Position numbers and translations under genes: made by a program. A stretch of DNA of 64,000 bases. Source: an uncultured Verrucomicrobiota bacterium. GTDB lineage: Bacteria > Verrucomicrobiota > Kiritimatiellia > CAIVKH01. Positions 1 to 9,381 of the stretch are shown piece by piece. Within the stretch, counting starts at the first letter, position 1. Each line of letters starts with the position of its first letter. The stretch covers positions 1 to 64,000 of the forward strand of contig CALKUH010000030.1 in NCBI GenBank assembly GCA_937996795.1. Direction: 5' to 3'. The notes under the pieces were generated by a model, which worked only from the letters and a program-made list of their open reading frames with translations, made no database searches and was not told the DNA's origin.

Positions 1-2
1 CA

Positions 3-2810
3 TTCACAAACCTGGTGCCCAACACGTACTTCGTGGGCTTCACGATCCCGACAGGCTTCGAGCTGACGTTGCAGGATGTCGGAAGCGACACGGTGGACAG
101 CGACGCCGATCCGGTGACCGGTTTCACGGCGTCGGTGACGCTGATTTCGGGCGAAAACAACCCGACGTTGGACGCGGGTCTCTTCCAGGGCGCGAGCCTC
201 GGCGACTTCGTGTGGCTGGATGCCAATTACAACGGCATTCAGGACGGCGGGGGCGAGACGGGTCTGCCGGACGTGGTGGTGACGCTGTACGATTCGGGCA
301 ACAGTGCCATCGGGGTGACGACGACCGACGTGGCCGGAGCCTACGCCTTCACGAACCTGGTGCCCGGCACCTACTCGGTGGGCTTCACGCTGCCGACCGG
401 TTTTGAATTCACGCTTCGGGATATCGGTTCGGATGCGACGGACAGCGATCCGGACACGGGCACGGGCGTGACTGCGCCGGTGACGCTGATTTCCGGCGAG
501 AACAACCCGACGCTGGACGCGGGTCTCTTCCAGCGCGCGAGCCTCGGCGACTTCGTGTGGCACGATGTCGACGGCAACGGCATCCAGGATGGCGGCGAGA
601 CCGGTTTGGTGAATGTCGCTGTGAACCTGCTGGACGCGAACAGCAATGTGATCGCGACGGCGTTCACAGATGTGACCGGCTTCTACAGCTTCACGAACCT
701 GCTGCCGGACGTGTACGCCATTGAAGTCGCGCCGCCCGCGACGTTCGTGTTCAGCGAGGCCTTCCTTGGGAGCGACCCCGCGCTCGACAGCAACATCGAT
801 CCGATCACCGGGCGGTCGCCGTTCGTGACGCTCGTGTCCGGCGAGTACAACCCGACGATCGACGCGGGCCTCCATGTGCGCGCCGCGCTGGGCAATTTTG
901 TCTGGCTCGATGTGGACGGCAACGGCTTGCAGGATGGCGGCGGCGAAACCGGCATCCCGGATGTCGTGGTGAACCTCTACAATACGAACGGCGTGGTGCT
1001 TGCGACCACGACGACCGATGTCAGCGGCGTGTACCTCTTCACGAATCTCATGCCCGCGTTCTATGCGGTGGGCTTCGAGCCGCCGACGGGCTATCAGATC
1101 ACGCGGCGCGACATCGGCATCGATGACGAGCTCGACAGTGATCCCGACCCGTTGACCGGTCTCACGGTCACGACGCAGCTCCTCAGCGCGGAGACGGACC
1201 TGTCGTGGGATGCCGGCTTGTATCGGCCGGCCTCGCTGGGTAACCAGGTGTTCAACGACCTGAACTACAACAGCGTCCTTGATGACCCCGGCGAGATCAC
1301 CGCCGCGGTGACGGGCCTGACGGTGAACCTGTACCTGAGCGACAACTCCTTCGTGACCTCAACCGTCACCGATGCGAGCGGCGTGTACCTGTTCACCAAC
1401 CTGCCGCCGGGCAGCTACGTGGTGGAGTTCCTCAAACCGACGAACTTCCTCTTCGTTACACCGGTGCAGGGCGGGGACGCGACACTCGATAGCGATGCGG
1501 ACCAGACCACGGGCCGCACGCCGTCGATCGTGCTCGTCTCGGGCCAGGAGGACGTGACCTGGGACGCGGGCATCGCGCAATTCGGCGCGTTGGGCGACTT
1601 CGTGTGGTGGGATCTCAACAACGACGGGCTACACAACGAGAACCTGTCCTTCTACGGACTGGATGGCGTGACGGTCCGGCTCTTCCGCGTGAGCGGCGGG
1701 GTGACGAGCCTGTTCAGTTCCGCCGTGACGGCCACGGACACCAACGGCAACAAGGGTCGCTACTTCTTCCCTGATCTCGAATTCGGCCAGTACTTCGTCC
1801 AGGTGCTGACGAACGGCGTGCCGAACTACCTGCGGCGCCGGACCACGGTGCTGAACTACACCGTCACCATCAGCCCGGAATACGTCTTCTTCGACGCCGA
1901 CTTCGGGTTCAACACCGACCCGACGCCGGTCACGCTGAAGACGTTCACCGCCACGCGTGAAGGCGCCGGCGTGCGGCTGGAGTGGGAGACCGCGTCCGAG
2001 TTCGAGAACCTTGGGTTCCACCTCTACCGGGCGGTGTCCGCGGAGGGTCCGCGCACCCGCCTGACCGGTGAGCTGATCCGCGGCCAGGGCACCGGCGAGG
2101 GCGGCGCGTATGCGTTCACGGATGAATCCGCGCCCAGCGACACCACCTGGTTCTACTGGCTGGAGGACGTGAGCTGGTCGTTCGAGGGCAAGCTGCACGG
2201 GCCGGTCGTGGTGCGTGCGGATGAGCCGGATCAGGACGAACGCGTGGCCACCTTCGAGGTTGATGCCACGGAGGCGGGGCTCCACCGCATCACGTACGAG
2301 GCGTTGGTGGCGGCCGGCCTGCCCGCAGACTCGCTCGAAACGGATCGCATCAAAGTGTTCCTCGATGGCGAAGAGGTCGCCATTGCGACCTACGCAAATG
2401 GCGCGACGCTGAAGCCGGGCAACAGCCTGCTGTTCTATGTGCCCGCGGGTGTGGGCCCGGTGGTCTGCGAGTTGCAAACGGGCGCCGATGCGTTGCGCAT
2501 GGGCTGGGCCTATGCCGCGCCGAAGGATGAAGGCGAGCTGTGGACAGGTTCGGTGCAGACCGACGGTCAGTTGTCGTTCACCGTGACGCACGAGTGGCAG
2601 CGCTATCTGCTGATGGGCTTTGAAGAGGGCGGGGCGCTGGTCCTCGACGTCACCGATGCACGGCGGCCCGTCATCCTCTTCGGTCACGCGACGCTGCATC
2701 TGCCGGGCCAGAGCGGCGTCTACCTGAGCCACGACGCGGCGTTGCCCGCCCAGTGCATCGCCGTCCAGCACGACGCCGTCCGCGTGGTGCGCGACCTGAA
2801 GAAACCCTGA
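3..2810 (+). CDS. Secreted SdrD B-like repeat protein, 5' end cut by window
   Basis: Large cell-surface or secreted protein entering from the left; the frame is already open at base 3, so about 935 residues of its C-terminal part are visible. It has one partial and five complete repeats of about 115 residues, each starting like ASLGDFVWLDANYNGIQD and ending like LDAGLF. This is the SdrD_B (Cna-B-like) beta-sandwich fold used in adhesins, with Asp-rich probably Ca-binding starts. The repeats end near base 1910. A fibronectin-like segment (LKTFTATREGAGVRLEWETA) follows, then a module (about 2246-2450) that resembles the N-terminal part of the C25 peptidase at 3400. No sortase or classical anchor is visible at the C-terminus. 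Eleven bases separate it from the next secreted gene, so co-expression is likely. Exact function is unknown. Confidence 0.85.
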   Translation, partial: FTNLVPNTYFVGFTIPTGFELTLQDVGSDTVDSDADPVTGFTASVTLISGENNPTLDAGLFQGASLGDFVWLDANYNGIQDGGGETGLPDVVVTLYDSGNSAIGVTTTDVAGAYAFTNLVPGTYSVGFTLPTGFEFTLRDIGSDATDSDPDTGTGVTAPVTLISGENNPTLDAGLFQRASLGDFVWHDVDGNGIQDGGETGLVNVAVNLLDANSNVIATAFTDVTGFYSFTNLLPDVYAIEVAPPATFVFSEAFLGSDPALDSNIDPITGRSPFVTLVSGEYNPTIDAGLHVRAALGNFVWLDVDGNGLQDGGGETGIPDVVVNLYNTNGVVLATTTTDVSGVYLFTNLMPAFYAVGFEPPTGYQITRRDIGIDDELDSDPDPLTGLTVTTQLLSAETDLSWDAGLYRPASLGNQVFNDLNYNSVLDDPGEITAAVTGLTVNLYLSDNSFVTSTVTDASGVYLFTNLPPGSYVVEFLKPTNFLFVTPVQGGDATLDSDADQTTGRTPSIVLVSGQEDVTWDAGIAQFGALGDFVWWDLNNDGLHNENLSFYGLDGVTVRLFRVSGGVTSLFSSAVTATDTNGNKGRYFFPDLEFGQYFVQVLTNGVPNYLRRRTTVLNYTVTISPEYVFFDADFGFNTDPTPVTLKTFTATREGAGVRLEWETASEFENLGFHLYRAVSAEGPRTRLTGELIRGQGTGEGGAYAFTDESAPSDTTWFYWLEDVSWSFEGKLHGPVVVRADEPDQDERVATFEVDATEAGLHRITYEALVAAGLPADSLETDRIKVFLDGEEVAIATYANGATLKPGNSLLFYVPAGVGPVVCELQTGADALRMGWAYAAPKDEGELWTGSVQTDGQLSFTVTHEWQRYLLMGFEEGGALVLDVTDARRPVILFGHATLHLPGQSGVYLSHDAALPAQCIAVQHDAVRVVRDLKKP
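192..1910 (+). repeat. Five tandem ~345-bp SdrD_B-coding repeats
   Basis: Repeat units begin near 192, 537, 882, 1230 and about 1584, each encoding a block that starts with (A/G)(S/A)LG(D/N). The first two are nearly identical at DNA level around their junctions, for example the codons for LFQ-ASLGDFVW at about 180-215 and 525-560. Later units diverge, and the last is degenerate and longer. A partial unit precedes the first. Confidence 0.85.
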
Positions 2811-2821
2811 GGGAGCCGGAC

Positions 2822-3403
2822 ATGGGGTGGAGGATCCAGGGGGCCTTGGGGTTCGTGTGCGTGCTGGCGGCGGGTGTCGCCTGCGCGGCGACGTGGGAAC
2901 TCGACCCGCCCGCGGCGTGCGGGACGGTCTCGCTCTCGCGATTCCAATCCGACGGCTTTGCGCTGGTGGAACAGGTGGACGGCACGGTGATCCCGCGCGT
3001 GCAGGGCGGCGGACACGAGCGCGCGGCCGGCGAGCCGCATCTGCCGTTTCTCGCGCGGCGCTTGTCGATTCCCAAGGGATGCACGGCCGGGATCGAAATC
3101 CTCTCCGTGGAATCCGTCGAGACCAACGCGCCGCCCATTAAACCCGTGAACGCGCACGTGCTGCGCGAGGACAGTGGCGTGCGGCGGTTGGAACCGGTGG
3201 ATGTCGTGCGCGCGCCGCTGTATCAGCTCGACGCCTTCTGGCCGGCCGAGCCGATGGAAATCCAGTACGCCACGCAAGGCACCCAACGCTGGGCGCGCGT
3301 CGTGATAAATACCATCCAGTACAACCCCGTGCGGGGTATCTTGCGCTGGAACAAATCCATTGAGGCGCGCCTGCACTGGCGGGCGGAACCACCCACCCCA
3401 TGA
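2822..3403 (+). CDS. Secreted C25 propeptide-like protein
   Basis: 193-residue protein. The ATG at 2822 was chosen because GAGGGAG lies just upstream and a good signal peptide follows (MGWRIQGALGF...AGVACA, cleavage before ATWEL). The mature part resembles the N-terminal propeptide of gingipain-type C25 peptidases: a GEPHLPFLARRLSIP segment, then a C-terminal stretch like RVVINTIQYNPVRGILRW, which matches the propeptide pattern of a strand pair followed by xxYNPxxGxLxx. In known C25 proteins this region inhibits and helps fold the protease and belongs to the same polypeptide; here it is a separate gene. Its stop overlaps the peptidase start by ATGA (3400-3403), implying coupled translation. 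Family assignment comes from motif recognition only. Confidence 0.65.
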   Translation: MGWRIQGALGFVCVLAAGVACAATWELDPPAACGTVSLSRFQSDGFALVEQVDGTVIPRVQGGGHERAAGEPHLPFLARRLSIPKGCTAGIEILSVESVETNAPPIKPVNAHVLREDSGVRRLEPVDVVRAPLYQLDAFWPAEPMEIQYATQGTQRWARVVINTIQYNPVRGILRWNKSIEARLHWRAEPPTP

Positions 3404-5652
3404 ATGTGGAGACGAATATCTGTAGACGCGGCCGCTGGCCGCGTGATCGCCATCCCGGCGTTACCGCGCTCATCGCGCGCGGCTACAAGGTTCTGTTGCT
3501 CGCAGCGTGCATCTCCGCCCACGCGTCCGACCTGCTTCCGCCGATGACCAATGGCGTGCCGTCCGAATATGCCCCGCGCCGCGCGGGCGCTGAAGTCGGC
3601 GCCGACCGCCGCATCCACATCACGCAGGAGGGGTTGTACCGCATCACCCACGCAGGCTTGCTCGCCGCGGGCATCACCAATCCCGTCGGCTCTGAACTCC
3701 GCCTGTTCTGCCGAACGCAGGAAGTCGCGCTGGCTGTCAGTGCGAACGGCGCGTGGACCACCAACGACTTCGCCGTCTTCTACGGCCGCCCCCACGACGG
3801 CTACTGGACCGTGACCAACACCTACTGGCTCGGCCTCGGCGGCACCGGCCTGCGCATGACCCAGCGCAACGCCGCCCCGCAACCCGGCTGGCCCGAGCGC
3901 ACCTCGCACTGGGCCACGGTGCGGTATGAACCGGATCGACTGTTTATTCCCAGTTATCGCCCGCAGGACGGTTCATTCGATCATTGGGTGTCGCATCTCT
4001 TGACGAATACGCCAGCGCTAACCGTCACCGCCGCCACTCCCAATCGCGTCCTTTCGGAAACCGGGCAGGTGAGTGTTTTGTATTGGGGAAGAAGTGCGAC
4101 CAGTCACGAAACGCGGTTCTCGTTGAATAGCGGACTGGTGCAGACCTCCGCCTATGCCGGGCAAACCGCCCATGCGACCAATTTCATGTTCTCGCAAAGC
4201 ACATTGAGCAATGGCGCGAACACCATTCGTCTCCAGCAATTGCTGGGTTCCGTCGATACCGCGTGGCTGGATTCTTTCGAGATCCGCTATGCCGCCAGCA
4301 ATCGCGTGAGCGGCGGTCGCTTGTCTTTCGATGGCGCGCCGATCTCGAACAACTACAGCGCCGCCCCGTGGAACACGAATGAAGTGCCCTGGCTGCTCGA
4401 TATCACCCGGCATGACCGCCCGGTTCGGCTGATCAACCATGTTGTGGAATCCAGCGGTGCAACGGGCCTTGTGCGTTGGGCCGACTTCGCCTTTGGCACG
4501 AACCGCTTCTGGCTGGCCTCCCCGACGACGCTCGTGGATGTCGCGATCTCCACGCCGGTCCTGTTCCGGGACCTCACCAACACGGCCCGCCGTGCCGACT
4601 ATCTGTTTATTTCGCATGGCGCCCTCACGACAGGCGCCTACGCGCTCGCGCGCCACCGAACCCGCGACGGGTTGCGATCGCTGATGGTTCCCATCGAGAG
4701 CGTCTACGACGAATTCAGCTACGGTATCAAGGACGCCCGCGCCCTCAAACAGTTCATCGGTTACGCCTACCACCATTGGTCCGCGCCACCCAGTTATGCC
4801 CTGTTGGTCGGTGACGGCAGCTTCGATCCCCGCAATAACTTTGGCATCGGATCGCCGCGCGATTTCATACCGGTGTATCTCGATGTCGGACCCTCTGAAT
4901 ATTGCGTGCAGGACATTTGGTTTGGGACGGTGGACGGGTCTGACATGCTGGCCGACGTTGCGATTGGGCGTTTTCCGTTCGCGACGCATGCGCAGGTGAC
5001 CAGCGCGGTCGCCAAAATCGTCGGCTTTGAACAGGCTGCTTCCAACGCCGTGTGGCGGAAGAGAGCATTGCTGGTGGCGGACGCGAATGACGGACTTATC
5101 AACTTCAAGGGATCGAGCGAGACAAACGTCAGGCCGCATTTGGCATCGCTTGGGTTTGCGAATACACCGGCCTATCTGGATGACCAGGGTGGAAATACGG
5201 CCCTGAATCGCCAGATTGTCACCAACTCCATCAACAGCGGCGCCTTGTTTGTAAACTACTTCGGGCATGGCACCCCATCGCTGTGGGCAACGTCTTTCAG
5301 CACCTCTCACGTCGCCCAACTGACCAACTCGGTCTGGCCGGTCTTTACGGTAATGACGTGCGATAACGGAGCGTTCGCCGATCCGACCAACGAGTGCATG
5401 GCCGAGCTAATGCTTGAGCGGACCCAGCGCGCGGCCTCGGCAACCATCTCTGCCTCTGCGCTGAGCGTTCACGCCGCAGCCGAGCATTATGCGGACGGCT
5501 TCTACCTCCATTTCACCAACGCGCCGCCACGCACGCGGCTCGCCGCCGCGATCGAATCCGCGCAGGCCGAATTGTGGCTCTACTCGCCGAATTCGCAGGA
5601 ACTCCTCTTCTACAATCTCTTCGGCGATCCGGCGCAGGTGGTGACGCCATGA
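3400..5652 (+). CDS. Gingipain-like C25 family cysteine peptidase
   Basis: 750-residue secreted cysteine protease. The N-terminus is long and basic before a hydrophobic stretch (KVLLLAACISAHASD, about residues 30-44) that looks like a signal sequence. Residues around 70-125 carry an 'IHITQEGLYRITHAGLLAAG' module also found in the first gene of the window. The C25 catalytic domain occupies roughly residues 400-750. It contains LLVGDGSFDPRNN, the catalytic His in NYFGHGTPSLW (His623) and the catalytic Cys in VMTCDNGAF (Cys654), the dyad known from gingipains. No C-terminal type IX secretion domain is obvious. It overlaps the upstream propeptide gene and the downstream gene by ATGA, making a three-gene translationally coupled unit. 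Likely extracellular or outer-membrane proteolysis; substrate unknown. Confidence 0.85.
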   Translation: MNVETNICRRGRWPRDRHPGVTALIARGYKVLLLAACISAHASDLLPPMTNGVPSEYAPRRAGAEVGADRRIHITQEGLYRITHAGLLAAGITNPVGSELRLFCRTQEVALAVSANGAWTTNDFAVFYGRPHDGYWTVTNTYWLGLGGTGLRMTQRNAAPQPGWPERTSHWATVRYEPDRLFIPSYRPQDGSFDHWVSHLLTNTPALTVTAATPNRVLSETGQVSVLYWGRSATSHETRFSLNSGLVQTSAYAGQTAHATNFMFSQSTLSNGANTIRLQQLLGSVDTAWLDSFEIRYAASNRVSGGRLSFDGAPISNNYSAAPWNTNEVPWLLDITRHDRPVRLINHVVESSGATGLVRWADFAFGTNRFWLASPTTLVDVAISTPVLFRDLTNTARRADYLFISHGALTTGAYALARHRTRDGLRSLMVPIESVYDEFSYGIKDARALKQFIGYAYHHWSAPPSYALLVGDGSFDPRNNFGIGSPRDFIPVYLDVGPSEYCVQDIWFGTVDGSDMLADVAIGRFPFATHAQVTSAVAKIVGFEQAASNAVWRKRALLVADANDGLINFKGSSETNVRPHLASLGFANTPAYLDDQGGNTALNRQIVTNSINSGALFVNYFGHGTPSLWATSFSTSHVAQLTNSVWPVFTVMTCDNGAFADPTNECMAELMLERTQRAASATISASALSVHAAAEHYADGFYLHFTNAPPRTRLAAAIESAQAELWLYSPNSQELLFYNLFGDPAQVVTP

Positions 5653-6470
5653 GGAAGGGACAAAGGGACACAGGCACAAAGGGACAAAGGGGGGGCGGAA
5701 TTCGCCATCTCCTCGTCCTCCTCGTCCTCCTCGTCTTCCTCGTGTCCTCGTCCCTCCGCGCGGATGACGTCGGCAACGCGCCCGCTGCGGCGGAATGGCT
5801 TTCCACCGGCTCCGTCACGCGCGTCATCAACCGGCACGATGATCGCGATGTTTTCCAGTTTTCCGTCCTTCCGTATGTGACCAACGCCCTTACGGTCTCC
5901 ACCGGGACGGTGTGGGATTGTGAAATGGAGTTGCTGACGCCTACCGGCATCGGACTGGTGACGTGGACCAACACCGCTGTGGGCACGCCGACGGCCGTGC
6001 TGGTGATGCCGACCTCCAGCGCGCGGCGCGCGTATGTCACCGTGAAGAGCCTCGCGGAGTTCACGACGGGCACCTACCATGTCGCGTTGGCGCATGCGTT
6101 CACGGATAGCGATGGAGACGGGCTGCCCGACGCGTGGGAACAGGCGCGTTTCGGCTCGCTCACGAATGCGACGCTGGGGGGCGATGCGGATGGCGATGGT
6201 TTCTCCGACCGCGACGAGTGGCTCGCGGGCACGCATCCCGGCAGCGCCGCGTCCGCGCTGCGCATCCAGAACCTGCAGCTCGTGACCAACTGGACCGCCG
6301 TCACCTGGACCTCGCAACCCGAAGGCCTCTATCGCGTATCCTCCGCGACGAATGTCCACGGCGCGTGGACGGCGCAGCCCGAGTTGGTGCTGGCTGAATC
6401 TAACAGCACCACGCGTTCGGTCGCCGGCGTGCCGACCAGCGCGGTGTTCCGGGTGGAGTTCGTGTATTGA
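5649..6470 (+). CDS. Secreted PPC-like protein with Asp-rich (TSP3/EF-hand-like) motif
   Basis: 273-residue exported protein starting at the ATG overlapping the C25 stop (ATGA, 5649-5652). The signal peptide has an odd n-region (RKGQRDTGTKGQRGGG) and an h-region of repeated LLV triplets, both encoded by tandem DNA repeats. The mature part (about residues 38-140) resembles a bacterial pre-peptidase C-terminal domain: a disulphide-free beta sandwich with DVFQFSV and an aromatic-rich strand pattern. An Asp-rich stretch follows, DSDGDGLPDAWE and DADGDGFSDRDEW, typical of calcium-binding thrombospondin-3-like repeats, and then a final beta domain. It probably accompanies the adjacent peptidase, either on the surface or as an accessory substrate-binding protein. 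Function is inferred only from domain type and context. Confidence 0.7.
   Translation: MRKGQRDTGTKGQRGGGIRHLLVLLVLLVFLVSSSLRADDVGNAPAAAEWLSTGSVTRVINRHDDRDVFQFSVLPYVTNALTVSTGTVWDCEMELLTPTGIGLVTWTNTAVGTPTAVLVMPTSSARRAYVTVKSLAEFTTGTYHVALAHAFTDSDGDGLPDAWEQARFGSLTNATLGGDADGDGFSDRDEWLAGTHPGSAASALRIQNLQLVTNWTAVTWTSQPEGLYRVSSATNVHGAWTAQPELVLAESNSTTRSVAGVPTSAVFRVEFVY
5655..5744 (+). repeat. Two adjacent microsatellites encoding the signal peptide
   Basis: Positions 5655-5694 are five 8-bp units (AAGGGACA, AAGGGACA, CAGGCACA, AAGGGACA, AAGGGGGG). Positions 5709-5744 are four 9-bp units (CTCCTCGTC three times, then TTCCTCGTG), in frame as LLV-LLV-LLV-FLV. Together they cover the n- and h-regions of the signal peptide of the gene at 5649. 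Confidence 0.85.
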
Positions 6471-6492
6471 GAAATGACCAAGCGGTCATTTC
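6471..6492. terminator. Bidirectional hairpin between convergent genes
   Basis: A perfect 9-bp inverted repeat, GAAATGACC / GGTCATTTC with a 4-nt loop, starts directly after the stop of the plus-strand gene. It contains the stop codon of the convergent minus-strand gene (TGA read at 6488-6486). There is no T-run, so it may be a weak or Rho-assisted terminator or an mRNA 3'-end stabiliser. Confidence 0.55.
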
Positions 6493-7550
6493 CCGAGCAT
6501 TCGATTGATCATCCGCCACGGGTGGCGGGCGCGGTCGGCGAAGGTGACGTCGGATTTCTCCAGGAACGCGGCGAGATCATCCGGCGTGGGGAAGAGCAGG
6601 TCCGGCAGTTCCGCCATGCGCCCGGGGCGCCAGGTCGCGGCGGTGGGGCTCATGAAGCGGCGGCTGTTCCGGATGACCATGCGCCGCATCGCCTTGCGGC
6701 CGAGTTGCGGGTGGATCGTGTCGAGTTTCAGGTTCGCCAGCGCCTGCCTCGCCTTGCTCGCGGGCAGGAAGCGCGCGACGAGTCGCAGCGTGATCGCGAC
6801 GGGCTTGATGATGTTCCAGCGCCAGATGCGCTCGATGCAGGCCTTCCAGTCGATCGGCTCCGTCGACTCCTCCAGCAGCAGCGCGATGTCGAGCCACCAC
6901 AGCAGCCGGTTCCCGCTGGCGGGCGACAGGAACCATTCCGCCGGCTGGCCGAGCGCGAGGGCGGTCTCGTTCAGGAACCCGTGTTTGTGCGCGTGGATGC
7001 AGAGGTAGAGCAGCAAGTCCTCGATACACGGACGCGGCAGGCCCTCCTCGCCGAGGCATGCGCGCTCCAGGCCCGCGTCGTCCGGCAGCCGGTACAGGTT
7101 CGCGCGGTCCACCCAGCGCGTGTGCAATTCCAGCGGCAGCGGCGCGTCGGTCGGCGGGCAGCACACATGGAAGTGATAGCGTGTGACGCGGGCGGGGCGT
7201 TTCCACCCGGATTCGCCCGCGATCTCGATCGCCTCGGGCAGCCGCGCCGGCTCGACCCATACATCCAGGTCGCTGTACGGGCGGATCGCCGCCTCCCCGT
7301 ACAGCAGGCGTTGCAGCGTGGGACCCTTGAGAAAAAGATGCGGAATGCCGCGGTCGCCGAGCGCGTTCATCAGGCGGAACGCCGCCTTCAGCCCCGCGCC
7401 GTGGCGCAGCAGCGATTGCGTGACCGCCTTGTCGTCCTCCGCGAGCAGCGCGTTGACCCCGTGTCCCGCGAGCGCCACCGGGTCAAGGCGCAGCAGCGCG
7501 CCGAGCAGGCGCTCCAGGTCGGGCGTCGGGGTGGGGGAGTCGTTGGTCAC
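6486..7550 (-). CDS. Nucleotidyltransferase-fold family protein
   Basis: 354-residue cytoplasmic protein with a GTG start at 7550. The motif KGPTLQRLLYG followed by IRPYSDLDVWV (about residues 95-125) is the signature of the uncharacterised nucleotidyltransferase family PF14907 (NTP_transf_5): a conserved Lys-Gly, then Arg...Asp-x-Asp forming the metal site. The C-terminal half is helical and basic, with many Arg residues. Members often sit near polysaccharide or surface-modification genes, but their reaction is mostly unproven. It is transcribed opposite to its neighbours, and upstream of its start lie two copies of a 16-bp motif that recurs before the ABC transporter genes at 52.8 kb. No partner gene is adjacent. 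Confidence 0.7.
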   Translation of the reverse strand: MTNDSPTPTPDLERLLGALLRLDPVALAGHGVNALLAEDDKAVTQSLLRHGAGLKAAFRLMNALGDRGIPHLFLKGPTLQRLLYGEAAIRPYSDLDVWVEPARLPEAIEIAGESGWKRPARVTRYHFHVCCPPTDAPLPLELHTRWVDRANLYRLPDDAGLERACLGEEGLPRPCIEDLLLYLCIHAHKHGFLNETALALGQPAEWFLSPASGNRLLWWLDIALLLEESTEPIDWKACIERIWRWNIIKPVAITLRLVARFLPASKARQALANLKLDTIHPQLGRKAMRRMVIRNSRRFMSPTAATWRPGRMAELPDLLFPTPDDLAAFLEKSDVTFADRARHPWRMINRMLGK

Positions 7551-7559
7551 GGGGGAGTT

Positions 7560-7606
7560 TTTACAGACGTTGGAAGCCGATAAAAAGTTTTTTACAGACG
7601 TTGGAA
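7560..7606 (-). promoter_or_regulatory. Paired 16-bp intergenic motif (two copies)
   Basis: TTTACAGACGTTGGAA occurs perfectly twice, at 7560-7575 and 7591-7606, 31 bp apart. Read on the minus strand it is TTCCAACGTCTGTAAA, ending 9 bp before the GTG start of the NTase-like gene. Two near copies at 52736-52783, 32 bp apart, precede another gene in the same orientation. It may be an operator or promoter element. Confidence 0.5.
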
Positions 7607-7660
7607 ATTCGGGCGGGACCGCTTATGATCCCCCGTCTTTTTCAACCCAAGGAGTGCACC

Positions 7661-8908
<1,248 letters not shown>

Positions 8909-8933
8909 GAGGGACGACGGCCCCGGGAGGGAG

Positions 8934-9378
8934 CGACTACGGTTTCGCGACTACGGGAGGACCGACTGCGGGCGATCTATGCGCGATTATCGTAAAATTC
9001 ATGCGTGGCAGGAGGCGGATGAGTTGGCGGTAGCCGTGTACAAGGTCACGGCTGGCTTTCCTCGCGAAGAGTTGTATGGGTTGACCAGTCAAATCCGTCG
9101 TGCGGCTGTATCCGTTGCGGCCAACATCGTTGAAGGCTCGGCGAGGGGCACCAACAAGGAATACCTGCATTTTCTGTACACGGCGCGCGGTTCACTTTCC
9201 GAGGTGCAATACATGATTCACCTTGCCGCCCGGTTGTCCTATATTTCCGAAGTAAGCCACAAGGAACTGGAGGCCGGTACGAAGTCTGTTTTTGTCCGCC
9301 TTCACGGCCTGATCCGAGCCGTCGAGCGCGAAGCGCCCCGTGGTCGCAACGTCGTAGTCGTGCAACCGTAGTCCCGTT
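8934..9378. mobile_element. Candidate small mobile cassette: four-helix-bundle gene with inverted-repeat ends
   Basis: Left end 8935-8955 reads GACTACGGTT-TCG-CGACTACG. Right end 9353-9373 is its reverse complement with 18 of 21 bases matching (CGTAGTCG-TGC-AACCGTAGTC). Each arm is itself built on a period of 7/14 bp (CGACTAC at 8934 and 8948). The arms enclose only the S23/IVP-family gene, whose stop codon lies inside the right arm. No transposase is present, so if mobile it would need a helper. Sequence shows the inverted repeat; mobility is inference. Confidence 0.45.
8979..9371 (+). CDS. Four-helix-bundle protein (S23/IVP family)
   Basis: 130-residue protein of the TIGR02436/23S rRNA-intervening-sequence protein family. 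Hallmarks are the N-terminal KIHAWQEADELAVAVYK, then LTSQIRRAAVSVAANIVEGS and a third-helix region with EVQYMIHLA. Homologues are encoded in insertions of 23S rRNA genes and, as avd, beside diversity-generating reverse transcriptases; most stand-alone copies have no known role. The ATG at 8979 begins the family-typical MRDYRKI. Its base composition is less GC-rich than its neighbours. It sits between icd and the heptose gene with inverted repeats on both sides, and the last residues (VVVVQP) are encoded by the right repeat, which suggests recent insertion. Confidence 0.9.
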   Translation: MRDYRKIHAWQEADELAVAVYKVTAGFPREELYGLTSQIRRAAVSVAANIVEGSARGTNKEYLHFLYTARGSLSEVQYMIHLAARLSYISEVSHKELEAGTKSVFVRLHGLIRAVEREAPRGRNVVVVQP

Positions 9379-9381
9379 GTC

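Noticed and set aside
192..1910. Possible CRISPR-like or noncoding tandem repeat
   Set aside because: The 345-bp period is in frame and encodes SdrD_B domains.
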